A DNA stretch of 64,000 nucleotides from Alkalihalobacillus sp047302405 (GCF_047302405.1 NZ_CP154853.1:4650001-4714000), one strand, 5' to 3'; shown: positions 8,577-17,931, numbered from the stretch's first letter. Numbers and translations: made by a program. The notes: generated by a model not told the origin, from the sequence alone.

Positions 8577-10022
8577 ATGAAACAGCAAGAATATTTAGCT
8601 GATTTCTTTCAGGAAAATCAAGAATTATTCGAACAGGCCGCAGAGCGAATATGGGGATATGCAGAACTTCGCTTTGAAGAGACAGAATCTTCGAAACTGT
8701 TGAGTGGAATACTCGAACGAGAGGGTTTTGCTGTTGAGAAAGGGATAGCAGGGATTGAAACGGCCTTCGTTGCAAGTTTTGGCAGTGAAAAGCCAGTTAT
8801 TTCATTTTTAGGAGAATTTGATGCACTTTCGGATTTGAGTCAGCAGGCGGGTATTACAGAGGAGAAGCCAATCGTGGCTGGTGGGACTGGTCATGGTTGT
8901 GGTCACCATCTTCTTGGGACGGCTTCTCTTGCGGCGGCTCTTGCCCTCAAGGCGTATATGAAAGACCATGGTCTAGGGGGGACGGTTCGTTTTTATGGGT
9001 GCCCAGGAGAAGAAGGTGGTTCTGGTAAAACGTTTATGGCTAAGGAAGGGGTTTTTGCAGATATAGATAGTGCAATTACATGGCATCCTGGTACCTATAA
9101 TGCCGTGTGGACAATGGAAACGCTCGCTAACATTCAAGCGTCATTTACATTTAAAGGAAAAGCTTCTCATGCGGCATCGGCACCTCACCTTGGCAGAAGT
9201 GGGCTTGATGCAGTTGAGTTGATGAATGTTGGGGTGAATTATTTACGGGAACATCTGCGGGATGAAGCGCGTGTGCATTACGCGATTACCAATACAGGGG
9301 GAATCTCTCCAAATGTTGTACAACCAGAGGCTGAAGTGCTTTATTTAATGCGTGCACCAAAGATAGATGAAGTGAAGGAAATTTATGAACGAGTGAAGAA
9401 AATAGCCGAAGGGGCTGCGTTGATGACTGGAACGGAGTGGTCGGTGAGGTTTGATAAAGCTTGCTCAAACTTTGTGAGAAACAATGTACTAGAGGATGTG
9501 ATGAGTGAAGAGCTTGATGTGATTGGTACACCAACCTACACGGAAGAAGAGCAACAATTTGCAGCTCAAATTCAAGAAACGCTTACTGAGGATGAACGAA
9601 AACAAACGATTCATGAAATTCAGGCATTGCTTGATCGACCAAATCGAAAATTGATCGAAAGCATTAGTCAAAAGGCGTTAATCGATGATCGCATTCCGAC
9701 CTCTAGGAAAGAAACTCGACTTGCTGGCTCAACGGACGTAGGAGATGTTAGTTGGATTGCGCCGACGGTCCAGTGTTTTACGACGTGTTACACGGCGGGG
9801 ACAGCTTTCCATACTTGGCAAATGGTTTCACAAGGGTTAAATAGCGTGGCCGTAAAAGGGATGATGCAGGCTGGACTGTTAATGGCTGCGACTGGCTTGA
9901 GGCTTTTGCAAAATCCGGAGTTAGTTGATGAAGCAAAGGAAGAGTGGCGTGAAAGGCTAAGTGGAGAAGTGTATCAGTCTCCTATTCCTGCTGGAGTTCA
10001 GCCGACTAAAATTAATCAGTAA
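8577..10022 (+). CDS. M20 amidohydrolase, AbgB-like (aminobenzoyl-glutamate hydrolase subunit B type)
   Basis: Zinc-dependent M20D-family amidohydrolase. Metal-binding and catalytic signatures visible are EFDAL, GTGHGCGHHLLG, GCPGEEGGSGKTFM and AITWHPG, with an internal dimerisation lid (SFTFKGKASHAA, PHLGRSGLDAVELM). The STDVGDVSW motif near the C-terminus is the final metal-ligand region typical of the AbgB subgroup. ATG 8577 (481 residues) is preferred over 8559 because GGAGGG lies between them at proper spacing; 481 is the usual AbgB length. It heads an operon with an AbgT transporter and an AbgA-like partner, which supports p-aminobenzoyl-glutamate or a similar acyl-amino acid as substrate. 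Confidence 0.85.
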   Translation: MKQQEYLADFFQENQELFEQAAERIWGYAELRFEETESSKLLSGILEREGFAVEKGIAGIETAFVASFGSEKPVISFLGEFDALSDLSQQAGITEEKPIVAGGTGHGCGHHLLGTASLAAALALKAYMKDHGLGGTVRFYGCPGEEGGSGKTFMAKEGVFADIDSAITWHPGTYNAVWTMETLANIQASFTFKGKASHAASAPHLGRSGLDAVELMNVGVNYLREHLRDEARVHYAITNTGGISPNVVQPEAEVLYLMRAPKIDEVKEIYERVKKIAEGAALMTGTEWSVRFDKACSNFVRNNVLEDVMSEELDVIGTPTYTEEEQQFAAQIQETLTEDERKQTIHEIQALLDRPNRKLIESISQKALIDDRIPTSRKETRLAGSTDVGDVSWIAPTVQCFTTCYTAGTAFHTWQMVSQGLNSVAVKGMMQAGLLMAATGLRLLQNPELVDEAKEEWRERLSGEVYQSPIPAGVQPTKINQ

Positions 10023-10106
10023 ATAGTAACTAGAAAAGTCTTCGCTACAAATGGTGGTAATTTTACCTATTTAAAGACATATTAAAGACAATGAGGAGGA
10101 TACGTG

Positions 10107-11642
10107 ATGGCAGAAACTGCTCAAAAACGTTCATTTTTTACAAAGATGTTAGATGTGATTGAAAGAATCGGAAATAAAATGCCGCATCCATTTATGCTCT
10201 TTGTTTATTTATCATTTTTTATCATTTTTATATCTTGGGGGTTAAATGCCCTTGGGTTATCTGTAACACATCCAGGGACGGGAGAGGATGTTAATGTGCA
10301 GAGTTTATTCTCACAAGAGGGTTTGCTCTATATCCTTTCTTCCCTATTAACCAACTTTACGGGCTTTGCTCCTTTTGGGCTTGTGATTGTGATGATGCTT
10401 GGGATTGGACTAGCCCAAAAAGTTGGATTTTTTGATACATTTATGAAGGCCGTGATTTTAAAGGCACCTAAGTCTTTAGTTGTTTATGCGGTCGTGTTAG
10501 CTGGTGTTCTTGGGAATATCGCTTCTGATGCAGCTGTTATTATAATTCCTCCTTTAGCCGCTATGGTATTCCATGCGATAGGTCGTCACCCACTTGCAGG
10601 GCTAGCAGCAGCGTATGCGGGTGTAGTTGGTGGATTCACTGCCAATATTATGATCGCTGGAACAGATGCACTATTAGCGGGGCTTACAACAGAAGCAGCG
10701 AGGGTCATAGATCCAGAATTTGTAGTAACGCCAGTCGATAATTGGTTTTTCATGTCCGCTTCGGTTATCATGGTCGTAATTGTTGTTGTGTTTGTGACAG
10801 AGAAAATTACTGAGAAACGCCTTGGGACATTTGATCCTTCTTTTGCCGATAAAGGAATGATGAACGAGAAAATTGCTTACCCGACAAAACAAGAATTAAA
10901 AGCATTACGTAATGCAGTGATTAGTTTTATCCTTTATGCTGGGGTTATTGCACTACTTGTCGTTCCGACGAATGGACTCCTTCGTGGTGAAGGAGGGACA
11001 ATTGTTCCGTCACCTTTTTTGAGCAATATCATTCCGATTATTTTACTTATGTTTATTATTGTATCAGTGGCTTACGGGGTTACAGCGGGAACGATTAAAA
11101 AAACAGCGGATATTCCGATTTATATGGCTGAAGCGATGAGAGACATGGCTGCTTACATCGTTCTTGTATTTGCGATGGCTCAATTTATTGCTTATTTTAA
11201 TTGGACGAACATAGGTATTTATCTAGCTGTATCCGTCTCTGGTTACCTCCAACAGGTAGAGGTTACAGGGTTAGGTCTTTTTATTGGATTTATTATAGTG
11301 GTTGCCATTTTGAATTTATTTATAGCGAGCGGATCAGCGCAATGGGCGTTGATGGCTCCTGTTTTCGTTCCGTTATTTATGCTGCTTGATTATCATCCGG
11401 CTTTTACACAACTTGCCTACCGAATTGGGGATTCTGCAACGACTCTTATTACACCGATGAATCCTTATATGATCGTGATTCTCGGTTTCATGAGGCGTTA
11501 TGATAACCGAGCCGGATTAGGGACGTTAATGTCGACGATGCTTCCTTATACGTTCTTTATTTTAGGGATATGGATTGTCTTTTTCCTTATTTGGAATTTA
11601 ATCGGACTTCCAATTGGACCGAGTATTGGAATGGATTTATAA
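10107..11642 (+). CDS. abgT: AbgT-family transporter
   Basis: Polytopic inner-membrane transporter of the AbgT family, known for p-aminobenzoyl-glutamate import and, in some members, sulfonamide export. The 511-residue product has about 11-12 hydrophobic segments. Family blocks are GNKMPHPFMLFVYL at the start, GFAPFGLVIVMMLGIGLAQK, the hairpin region AGVVGGFTANIMIAGTDALL, and IASGSAQWALMAPVFVPLFM with AFTQLAYRIGDSATTLITPM. ATG 10107 is better spaced from GAGGAGG (10093-10099) than GTG 10104. It lies between the two amidohydrolase genes, so uptake is directly coupled to intracellular hydrolysis. Confidence 0.93.
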   Translation: MAETAQKRSFFTKMLDVIERIGNKMPHPFMLFVYLSFFIIFISWGLNALGLSVTHPGTGEDVNVQSLFSQEGLLYILSSLLTNFTGFAPFGLVIVMMLGIGLAQKVGFFDTFMKAVILKAPKSLVVYAVVLAGVLGNIASDAAVIIIPPLAAMVFHAIGRHPLAGLAAAYAGVVGGFTANIMIAGTDALLAGLTTEAARVIDPEFVVTPVDNWFFMSASVIMVVIVVVFVTEKITEKRLGTFDPSFADKGMMNEKIAYPTKQELKALRNAVISFILYAGVIALLVVPTNGLLRGEGGTIVPSPFLSNIIPIILLMFIIVSVAYGVTAGTIKKTADIPIYMAEAMRDMAAYIVLVFAMAQFIAYFNWTNIGIYLAVSVSGYLQQVEVTGLGLFIGFIIVVAILNLFIASGSAQWALMAPVFVPLFMLLDYHPAFTQLAYRIGDSATTLITPMNPYMIVILGFMRRYDNRAGLGTLMSTMLPYTFFILGIWIVFFLIWNLIGLPIGPSIGMDL

Positions 11643-11660
11643 AGTGAGGAGGTTAAAAGG

Positions 11661-12959
11661 ATGGCTGAATTAACCAAGAAACTGAAAGAATGGCGTAGGG
11701 ATTTGCATCAAATCCCTGAGCTTGGATGGTGTGAATATCAAACGACCGCTTATATTTATCGCGTTTTAAAACCGCTTAGTTTTACGTTATTTATTGGTGA
11801 TGATGTGAGTGATGAGACGAAAAAGATGGGTGTTCCAGAAGAAGAGATTGATACCCTTCATATGAAGAGGGCAAAAGAAGCTGGAACCGATTCGGATCTC
11901 CTTGAGAGAATAGCTGGAAATCGGACAGGTGTTATTGCGACCTTTGATACTGGGAAAGCAGGGAAACATCTTGCTTATCGATTTGACATTGATGCTTTGC
12001 CAATTCGGGAAAGTGAACGCGAGGAGCATTTGCCGACGAGAGAAAAATTTCGCTCGATGTATGAGGGGCAGATGCACGCGTGTGGGCATGATGGTCACAC
12101 GGCTATAGGTCTTGGATTAGCTTATTTAATCGATCGATACAAGGATGAATTGACGGGTTCTTTTACCCTTATTTTCCAGCCGGCAGAAGAAGGCGTGAGA
12201 GGTGCGAAGTCTATTGTTGAGAAAGGGTGGCTTGATCATGTGGATCTCTTTATGACAGGTCATATTATGAACCAACCTCTAGGCACGCTTGTACCTGGGA
12301 TAACATCTGCTCTTGCAACAACAAAATTGGATGTCGTCTTTTCTGGCAGGTCTGCTCATGCTGGTGGGAACCCTGAAGAGGGGAGAAATGCATTGTTAGC
12401 AGCCGCACAGGCGACTGTTCAACTCCATGCCATTCCACCGCACTCTAGAGGAGCCACTCGTGTAAATGTTGGAACGTTTACAGCAGGTAGCGGGAGAAAC
12501 ATTGTCGCAGATTACGCAAAGTTACAGTTGGAAACGCGTGGAGAAACGAATGAAATCAATGCTTATGTAGCAGAAAAGGCGAAGCGGATCCTAGAGCATA
12601 CGGCTAGCGCACAGGAGGTAGATTGTACAATTGATATCGTGGGTGAAGGGATATCGGCTGCCTCGAATAAAGAGTGGCAACCGTTTGCTGAGGTAGTGCT
12701 TGCAGATAGTGAACGAGTCGGTACGGTAACAGACCATTATGAACCGATTACAGGATCTGAGGATGCTACGTTTATGATGGAGCGCGTTCAAGAAAATGGG
12801 GGCTCGGCTACTTATATGTTGTATGGAGGAAACCTAGTAGAAAAACACCATCATCCTTTGTTCGATTACGATGAGGAAGTTCTCTCTGTTGCTGTAGATA
12901 GTTTGTGGAGACTGACGAAACGAGCAAATGTTGATTTTGAAATCAGTCCTACTGTATAA
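11661..12959 (+). CDS. M20 amidohydrolase, AbgA-like (aminobenzoyl-glutamate hydrolase subunit A type)
   Basis: Second M20D amidohydrolase of the operon, 432 residues, starting at ATG 11661 after GAGGAGG, 18 bases past the transporter stop. The N-terminus LKEWRRDLHQIPELGWCEYQT is typical of M20D enzymes. Metal-site motifs are RFDIDALPI, HACGHDGHTAIGLG, FQPAEEGVRGA and GHIM, and the C-terminal ligand region includes GSEDATFMMERVQ and GGNLVEKHHHPLFDYDE. The roughly 35-residue insertion between residues 50 and 85 is characteristic of AbgA. With AbgB-like and AbgT partners it most likely forms a heteromeric aminobenzoyl-glutamate hydrolase. Confidence 0.85.
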   Translation: MAELTKKLKEWRRDLHQIPELGWCEYQTTAYIYRVLKPLSFTLFIGDDVSDETKKMGVPEEEIDTLHMKRAKEAGTDSDLLERIAGNRTGVIATFDTGKAGKHLAYRFDIDALPIRESEREEHLPTREKFRSMYEGQMHACGHDGHTAIGLGLAYLIDRYKDELTGSFTLIFQPAEEGVRGAKSIVEKGWLDHVDLFMTGHIMNQPLGTLVPGITSALATTKLDVVFSGRSAHAGGNPEEGRNALLAAAQATVQLHAIPPHSRGATRVNVGTFTAGSGRNIVADYAKLQLETRGETNEINAYVAEKAKRILEHTASAQEVDCTIDIVGEGISAASNKEWQPFAEVVLADSERVGTVTDHYEPITGSEDATFMMERVQENGGSATYMLYGGNLVEKHHHPLFDYDEEVLSVAVDSLWRLTKRANVDFEISPTV

Positions 12960-12994
12960 AGCCTGTTTCCTTTGGATTGATTTTTCATAGCGGA

Positions 12995-13034
12995 GAATGA
13001 GATGCCTCTATTTAGAATAGGTGGCTTTCATTCA
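12995..13034 (+). terminator. Possible terminator hairpin after the abg-type operon
   Basis: GAATGAGATGCCTCTATT pairs imperfectly with AATAGGTGGCTTTCATTC, 35 bases after the stop. No strong T-run follows, so termination is uncertain. The rest of the 12,960-13,240 gap shows nothing else I can name. Confidence 0.4.
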
Positions 13035-13238
13035 GTTAATTGAACGTTTGATTAAAAAGTGCAGTGCGGTGATTTGACATGACTTTTGTCGATCCTGCTT
13101 CTCTTATTTTTGTGAGAATAAGCACTCTTGCTTGTAGGTATGAAGCTCCTTAAGGGCGTGTCCGTGTCCAAAAAGACGGCAATTCACACGAACTTAAGGG
13201 CATGTAGCGATTTCGCTCATCGCTAATTATTCCCACCC

Positions 13239-13277
13239 AAAAAAACTCGACCACAGCAATAACTGTAGTCGAGTTTT
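13239..13277 (-). terminator. Intrinsic terminator of the NlpC/P60 gene
   Basis: On the minus strand AAAACTCGACTACAG / CTGTGGTCGAGTTTT forms a long stem ending in a run of seven T, directly after the stop codon. Confidence 0.85.
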
Positions 13278-13285
13278 CTACTATT

Positions 13286-14632
13286 CTAGTGGAGGCGCTT
13301 AGCTCCAAGGTACCTAGCTTTCCAATAAGGGTTGTCCATGCTCGTAATGGTTACACCTGTGGAAGAACCACTGTGAATGAATTGGTTATTTCCAATGTAA
13401 ATTCCGTTATGGGATGGTCCGCTTGTGTAGGTTTCAAAGAAAACGACATCTCCAACACTTGGTTGAGAAACGGAAGTTCCTGCATTCCATTGTGTTGCGA
13501 CTGTTCTTGTTAAATTAACGCCTTGCTGTTTAAAGACGTATTGAATGTATCCGCTACAATCAAATCCTGATGTCGCCGTACCGCCCCATACATAAGGGAC
13601 TCCGATATGTAAAGAAGCTTCGGCAATTAAGTTTGTAACAAAAGCTGCTGGTGATGTTGTGCTTGAGCCACCACTGTTGCCTGAATTGCCATTACCTGTT
13701 TGCTGTTGACCGCCTTGGTTCGTCGACACTTCTTTTAATTTCGCTAATGTTTGCGGACCGGCAATTCCGTCAACTGTTAAATTATGAGTTCTTTGGAAGG
13801 CGCGGACTGATGCTTCTGTGTCTTTTCCGAAATAGCCGGTTGGGTTTTGGTTGAATACACCAACAGAACGTAATTGTGCTTGTAATTCTGTCACGGCATT
13901 CCCGCTGCTTCCAACTCGATAAATGCCACTTGGTGCACTAGGAGCTGGAGCTGGTGTTGCAGTTTCTTCTTTCGGTTTTTCGTTAGAACCGGAATTTGAA
14001 TTTTGTGGTGGTGCTTGTCCGCCGGCTTTATTCGCTAATGCTTGTAATGTTTGTGGACCTGCAATGCCATCAACTAATAATTTATGATCTCTTTGGAAGT
14101 TAAGGACTGCTTGTCTTGTGCCATTTCCATAAATACCATCAACTTTGATTTTGTAGTAACCGAGTGAGGCTAACTGTTGTTGTAATGTCGTCACGGCAGA
14201 ACCACGGCTACCATTACGTAAAGTGCTACTTGATGCAACTTGTGCTGGTGCTGTTGTTGCCGTATTGTTCGAGTTATTATTAGCCGGTGGAGCTGTATTC
14301 GTTTGTCCATTAGAGGATGGGGCTTTTCCTAATGCAGCAAACGTCTTCGGTCCAGCAATCCCGTCAGCTGTAAGATTATGTGCACGTTGGAAATCCTTCA
14401 CGGCATCAATTGTGATTGTTCCAAAATAACCAGTGGATTTGTCGTATGTAAAGAACCCTTTATTCGCTAAAACATCCTGTAACTCGACTACATCTGGATG
14501 GTTCATTCCGAAACGGAGTGTTTGATCTCCTAACGCTGCTTCGGCCACCATTGGAGTTGCAAGGGCAAGTCCTGTTGCGACCGTAGAGGTCATGACTACT
14601 TTCTTCATCGTTGATTGTCTAGCTTTTACCAT
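13286..14632 (-). CDS. Secreted cell-wall hydrolase: three PG_binding_1 domains plus NlpC/P60 endopeptidase
   Basis: Probable D,L-endopeptidase acting on peptidoglycan stem peptides outside the cell. The 448-residue product has a signal peptide (VVMTSTVATGLALATPMVAEA). Three peptidoglycan-binding modules follow at about 37-97, 138-197 and 240-300, each with 'VxxLQxxLxxxG...FG/YG' and 'HxLxVDGIAGPQTL'. Asn/Gly/Ser/Thr/Pro-rich linkers separate them. The C-terminal NlpC/P60 domain carries the catalytic Cys in SGFDCSGYIQYVF and His in SGPSHNGIYIG. The ATG has GGAGG nine bases upstream. It is transcribed alone with its own terminator, and its length fits similar multidomain autolysins in Bacillaceae. 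Confidence 0.92.
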   Translation of the reverse strand: MVKARQSTMKKVVMTSTVATGLALATPMVAEAALGDQTLRFGMNHPDVVELQDVLANKGFFTYDKSTGYFGTITIDAVKDFQRAHNLTADGIAGPKTFAALGKAPSSNGQTNTAPPANNNSNNTATTAPAQVASSSTLRNGSRGSAVTTLQQQLASLGYYKIKVDGIYGNGTRQAVLNFQRDHKLLVDGIAGPQTLQALANKAGGQAPPQNSNSGSNEKPKEETATPAPAPSAPSGIYRVGSSGNAVTELQAQLRSVGVFNQNPTGYFGKDTEASVRAFQRTHNLTVDGIAGPQTLAKLKEVSTNQGGQQQTGNGNSGNSGGSSTTSPAAFVTNLIAEASLHIGVPYVWGGTATSGFDCSGYIQYVFKQQGVNLTRTVATQWNAGTSVSQPSVGDVVFFETYTSGPSHNGIYIGNNQFIHSGSSTGVTITSMDNPYWKARYLGAKRLH

Positions 14633-15324
14633 CCTTAAAATCCTCCTACTCTCATGTTTGAATTATTTGAAAAATACATACTATTTTCATAGTTCAAATT
14701 CTATTTCTATTAATGTTTTTATATTTTTCTATTTATTACGACTTATAGACTACAATTATATGAATATTTTACTTTAATTAACGACATTATTCTATCTTTG
14801 TAACATAACTGTAATATTAAAGGATCAAAGTACCTAGTTAATTTTACACAATATAACCTTTAAAAGACCTATGAATTACTAATTATCATACAATTCAGAT
14901 TAAAAAACGAGCTATACCCCTTTTGTATACGCTTTAAACCTCTTTTGGAAGGGACTTTTGATCCTATTATTTCCAGAGTCGTTTGATCTATTTGGGGTGA
15001 TTTATTAGTGGGTATAAGCCTAACTAGTAGGAAATGAGGCTTGTTTGTAAGGGGATAAAAACGATTTTATTTTCGTATGAAGGGAAGAGGAATTCACAAA
15101 TAGTTTTAGACAAGATTCTCAAAAAAATCGTTAACAAGTGACATTATCTCCGTTTATTCGACAATGATCATTCTTTATAAAGGTTCTTTTATAGTTCATT
15201 TTTTATAATTTGGGTTTATATGTGTCGAAAAAGACCTAATCCATATTAATAATACCTATTAATCTTCCAATAATTATGGTAATATTGTTTGGTATATAGA
15301 ACTGACCTATGGGGGGTGCTTCTA

Positions 15325-15450
15325 TTGCCAATGTATCAAATGAAGACGATTTGGACTCCGTTAGCCCTTTTTCGTATTCGTTTTTTTCGCTCGGATGATG
15401 GTGGTCTTTACATAAAAATAGGCAAGCGCCGTCGTCGGAAGATTGGTTAA
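15325..15450 (+). CDS. Possible 41-residue basic small protein
   Basis: A short reading frame starts at TTG 15325 (or ATG 15331) just after a strong ribosome site GGGGGGTG (15311-15318). It reads LPMYQMKTIWTPLALFRIR, FFRSDDGGLYIKIG, then KRRRRKIG, a markedly basic end. Eight Arg/Lys in the last 11 residues could suit RNA, DNA or membrane-surface binding. I know no family. Support is the ribosome site and the coherent frame only. The surrounding 14,633-15,890 stretch otherwise holds no gene I can support. Confidence 0.35.
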   Translation: MPMYQMKTIWTPLALFRIRFFRSDDGGLYIKIGKRRRRKIG

Positions 15451-15783
15451 TAAAAGAATGGTTAACTCGAGTGGAGCTCTGTCTTCGCTTTTTTTTTGTT
15501 TTTTTAAGGTTTTTTTCGCCCTAAACTCTACATATGTTCCATTCACTCGGCTTTAACTAGGTATTTTTTATGATGAGAGTGAAAAGTTGCGCTTAACCTG
15601 AAACCTAATCCGCTTATTTAACGTCTAATATTATAGGAATAGAAATTAACTTTGTGAATGCACGGTTAACGTTCATTTTTTTATGGAAATGAAAAGTTCT
15701 TCTATTCCTCCCTCGAAATTTATATCTTTCCTTATATTTTTTTACAATTTATTTCAATTTTCTACCTATAAAATGATAGCTCT

Positions 15784-15792
15784 TGTTATAAT
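15784..15792 (+). promoter_or_regulatory. Candidate extended -10 promoter of the S1C protease gene
   Basis: TGTTATAAT matches the extended -10 pattern TGnTATAAT about 100 bases upstream of the protease start. No clear -35 is visible. Confidence 0.4.
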
Positions 15793-15890
15793 GTGGGTAT
15801 ACTATTTAATAGAATGCCTTTTTGGCAGATTAATTGATTGCCGTCATTATGTTGAATGATTCTAATACAAGATTAGAAGGAGGATGTACA

Positions 15891-17429
15891 ATGAGCGATC
15901 GTATGAATGAAGTCGATAGCAAAAATCCTTCTCTTTTTTCGAAAATCAAACAAAATAAAGTAATCTTCATTTTATTTGCCGCTGTTCTTTTCTTTGGAGT
16001 TGGCATCGGAGCAAGTACATATTATACAAGTGCCAATTCGTTAGCAAAACAAGTTGGTGATCATGCGACAGCGATTATTGACCAACAAGATAAGGACAAT
16101 CAGAGACCGGCTTTCCTTGAACAAAATGAAGAGCCCGAAGAGATAATTATCGTCGAACCAGTTGAGGAAAAAGAGGAACCATCTGAACAAGTTGAAGAAA
16201 AGAAAGACGAAGAAGACTTGGTCGTGGTCGAAGTTGATTCCGAGCAAAAGGTAAACGAAGAGAAAGAAGAAAAAACTCGTGAACCAGAAGAAAGCGAAGT
16301 TGAGGAAAAAGAGGAAGAATCTAAAGAAGATGAAGTGGAGAAGGAAGAGAAAGAATCTACAGATGAGGTAGATGAAGACGAACCTGAACCGGATTCTGAT
16401 AAGGAAACGAATGAAAAGCGTCGAAATGAGCTTTTCCAGCAACTAAAAAACCAAGTGTTTACGGTTTATTCTAGTACTCATCAAGGTTCTGCTTTTCTTT
16501 ATAACGATCAAGGCATTGTCATTACGAATGCCCATGTCGTCAAAGGCGATTTATTCGTCAATGTCGAAACGCAAAGTGGTGTGACGCATGTTGCTGAAGT
16601 CATCGGATATTCTAACGAAACCGATGTCGCTGTTTTACTCGTGAATGATTTAGTTGGTCAAAACCCCGCTCCACTTGAAAAAGGGAACTCAATCACGGTT
16701 GGTGATGAAGTGATCACGCTCGGAACGCCAAAAGGGGCTGGCTTTACGATGACGAGTGGGAAGATTACTGAAATCGGTCTGAACTTTTCAATTGGGAGCT
16801 TCTATTATTTAGATCTGTATGAATCATCGGCAAGAACGAAGCCTGGTAGTAGTGGCGGTCCGCTCATCTCTTTAAATTCAGGGAAAATTGTCGGTATTAA
16901 TTCAGCTATGGATAAACACCGTGACAGCATTAGTTATTCGATCCCATTGTTTACGGTTGATTCGATCATCCAAGATTGGGTAAAGTCACCGCTTAGTCAA
17001 AGTGATTTACTTGTCCTTTATGGTGAAGATGAGGCCGTTGTGATTGAAAGTGATGGGCAGGGAACAGGTGATCCGAATAAAGAGGAAGAAACCGAAGTGA
17101 GCAATGAGGATGAATCTGAGGAACTAAATGAAAGCAATGTAGAGAGTGAAGAAGTTGAAGCTGAGTCCCATTCAAATAGCGGTGCTGTCAAGAAGAGTGA
17201 AAGTAACGATACGAATAAAGCCGTTGAAAACTCTGATGAGACAGACGAGAACGCAGCTGAGAAATTGGACTCAGAAGTGAGTGGTGACGAAACTACTTTA
17301 GAAACTGATCCGAACGTGGACGAAAAGAGTGACAATATAGAGCAAAAAACATCAGAAAATCCAACCGCTCAAAACGAAAACGAAACAAGCGAAGAGGAGT
17401 CTGACGTAGAGGAAGAGGAAGCTAACTGA
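15891..17429 (+). CDS. Membrane-anchored S1C (HtrA-like) serine protease with acidic flanks and no PDZ domain
   Basis: A 512-residue protein. A short cytoplasmic N-terminus and one membrane helix (about 24-45) are followed by a Glu-rich linker of roughly 120 residues. A chymotrypsin-fold domain comes next, with the triad His215 (TNAHVV), Asp245 (ETDVAVLLV) and Ser321 (PGSSGGPL). The last 130 residues are again an acidic, Glu/Ser/Asn-rich tail where an HtrA would carry PDZ domains. The protease faces outward. ATG 15891 follows AGAAGGAGG and is preferred over the longer frame from 15834. The domain matches trypsin-like peptidases near HtrA/DegP; the missing PDZ and charged arms set it apart. 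Substrate unknown. Confidence 0.85.
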   Translation: MSDRMNEVDSKNPSLFSKIKQNKVIFILFAAVLFFGVGIGASTYYTSANSLAKQVGDHATAIIDQQDKDNQRPAFLEQNEEPEEIIIVEPVEEKEEPSEQVEEKKDEEDLVVVEVDSEQKVNEEKEEKTREPEESEVEEKEEESKEDEVEKEEKESTDEVDEDEPEPDSDKETNEKRRNELFQQLKNQVFTVYSSTHQGSAFLYNDQGIVITNAHVVKGDLFVNVETQSGVTHVAEVIGYSNETDVAVLLVNDLVGQNPAPLEKGNSITVGDEVITLGTPKGAGFTMTSGKITEIGLNFSIGSFYYLDLYESSARTKPGSSGGPLISLNSGKIVGINSAMDKHRDSISYSIPLFTVDSIIQDWVKSPLSQSDLLVLYGEDEAVVIESDGQGTGDPNKEEETEVSNEDESEELNESNVESEEVEAESHSNSGAVKKSESNDTNKAVENSDETDENAAEKLDSEVSGDETTLETDPNVDEKSDNIEQKTSENPTAQNENETSEEESDVEEEEAN

Positions 17430-17503
17430 TTTGGCTTAGGCGAGTAATGCTATACAAAGCGAGAGGTTGTTCATATCGGACGGTCTCTCTAACAATATAG
17501 ACA

Positions 17504-17543
17504 CAAAGGCTCTGAGGAATGGTTCCCTTCAGAGCCTTTTTGA
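17504..17543 (+). terminator. Intrinsic terminator after the S1C protease
   Basis: AAAGGCTCTGAGG / CCTTCAGAGCCTTTTT stem with a T tail. Confidence 0.88.
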
Positions 17544-17707
17544 AATTCTAATCGATGTTTTTTTGTGTTTGCTTCACTTGGAATTAGAGAGTTCTTTCGT
17601 GGCTTACTCTAGTTAATGGACAACACCAGTTTTCTATTAGAAATTAATTTTCAGAGTAGATGTAGATGGTCCTCATGAATATAAACTGTTTTTTTCCTAA
17701 TCCAAAA

Positions 17708-17830
17708 CGGAGCGAGCGGAATACCCGGAGACTCCTGCGGGAAAAGTGAAACACGGGAGACCCCGCAGCGGTGAGCGAGGAGGCTCCCGGTTCACCCGCG
17801 GAACGCGTAGGGTATGCAGCTCGCGGAGTA
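17708..17830. repeat. GC-rich dispersed repeat of the type common in Bacillaceae genomes
   Basis: A 120-bp GC-rich island in AT-rich surroundings. It is full of nested inverted segments (ACTCCTGCGGG, GGAGACCCCGCAGCG, GCGAGGAGGCTCCCG, CACCCGCGG). I recognise the phrase 'GGAGACTCCTGCGGGA..CCCGCAGCG..GAGGAGGCTC' as a widespread intergenic repeat in Bacillus relatives. It lies between convergent genes and has no ORF. Origin and function are not known to me. Confidence 0.6.
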
Positions 17831-17880
17831 AGCTAACTAATGCAACTCGTTTTTCAGTGGTTTTTAGCTACCCCCTCCAA

Positions 17881-17931
17881 TAAAAAAAGCTTATCAACTG
17901 TCTCGTAAAATAAGACTTTGTCGATAAGCTG
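17881..17931 (-). terminator. Intrinsic terminator of the BY-kinase operon
   Basis: On the minus strand AGCTTATC / GATAAGCT flanks a loop and is followed by a run of seven T, 30 bases after the kinase stop. Confidence 0.78.

Noticed and set aside
16041..16442. 133-codon antisense ORF opposite the protease linker
   Set aside because: Phe/Leu-rich mirror of the Glu/Lys-rich linker codons; an artefact of composition.
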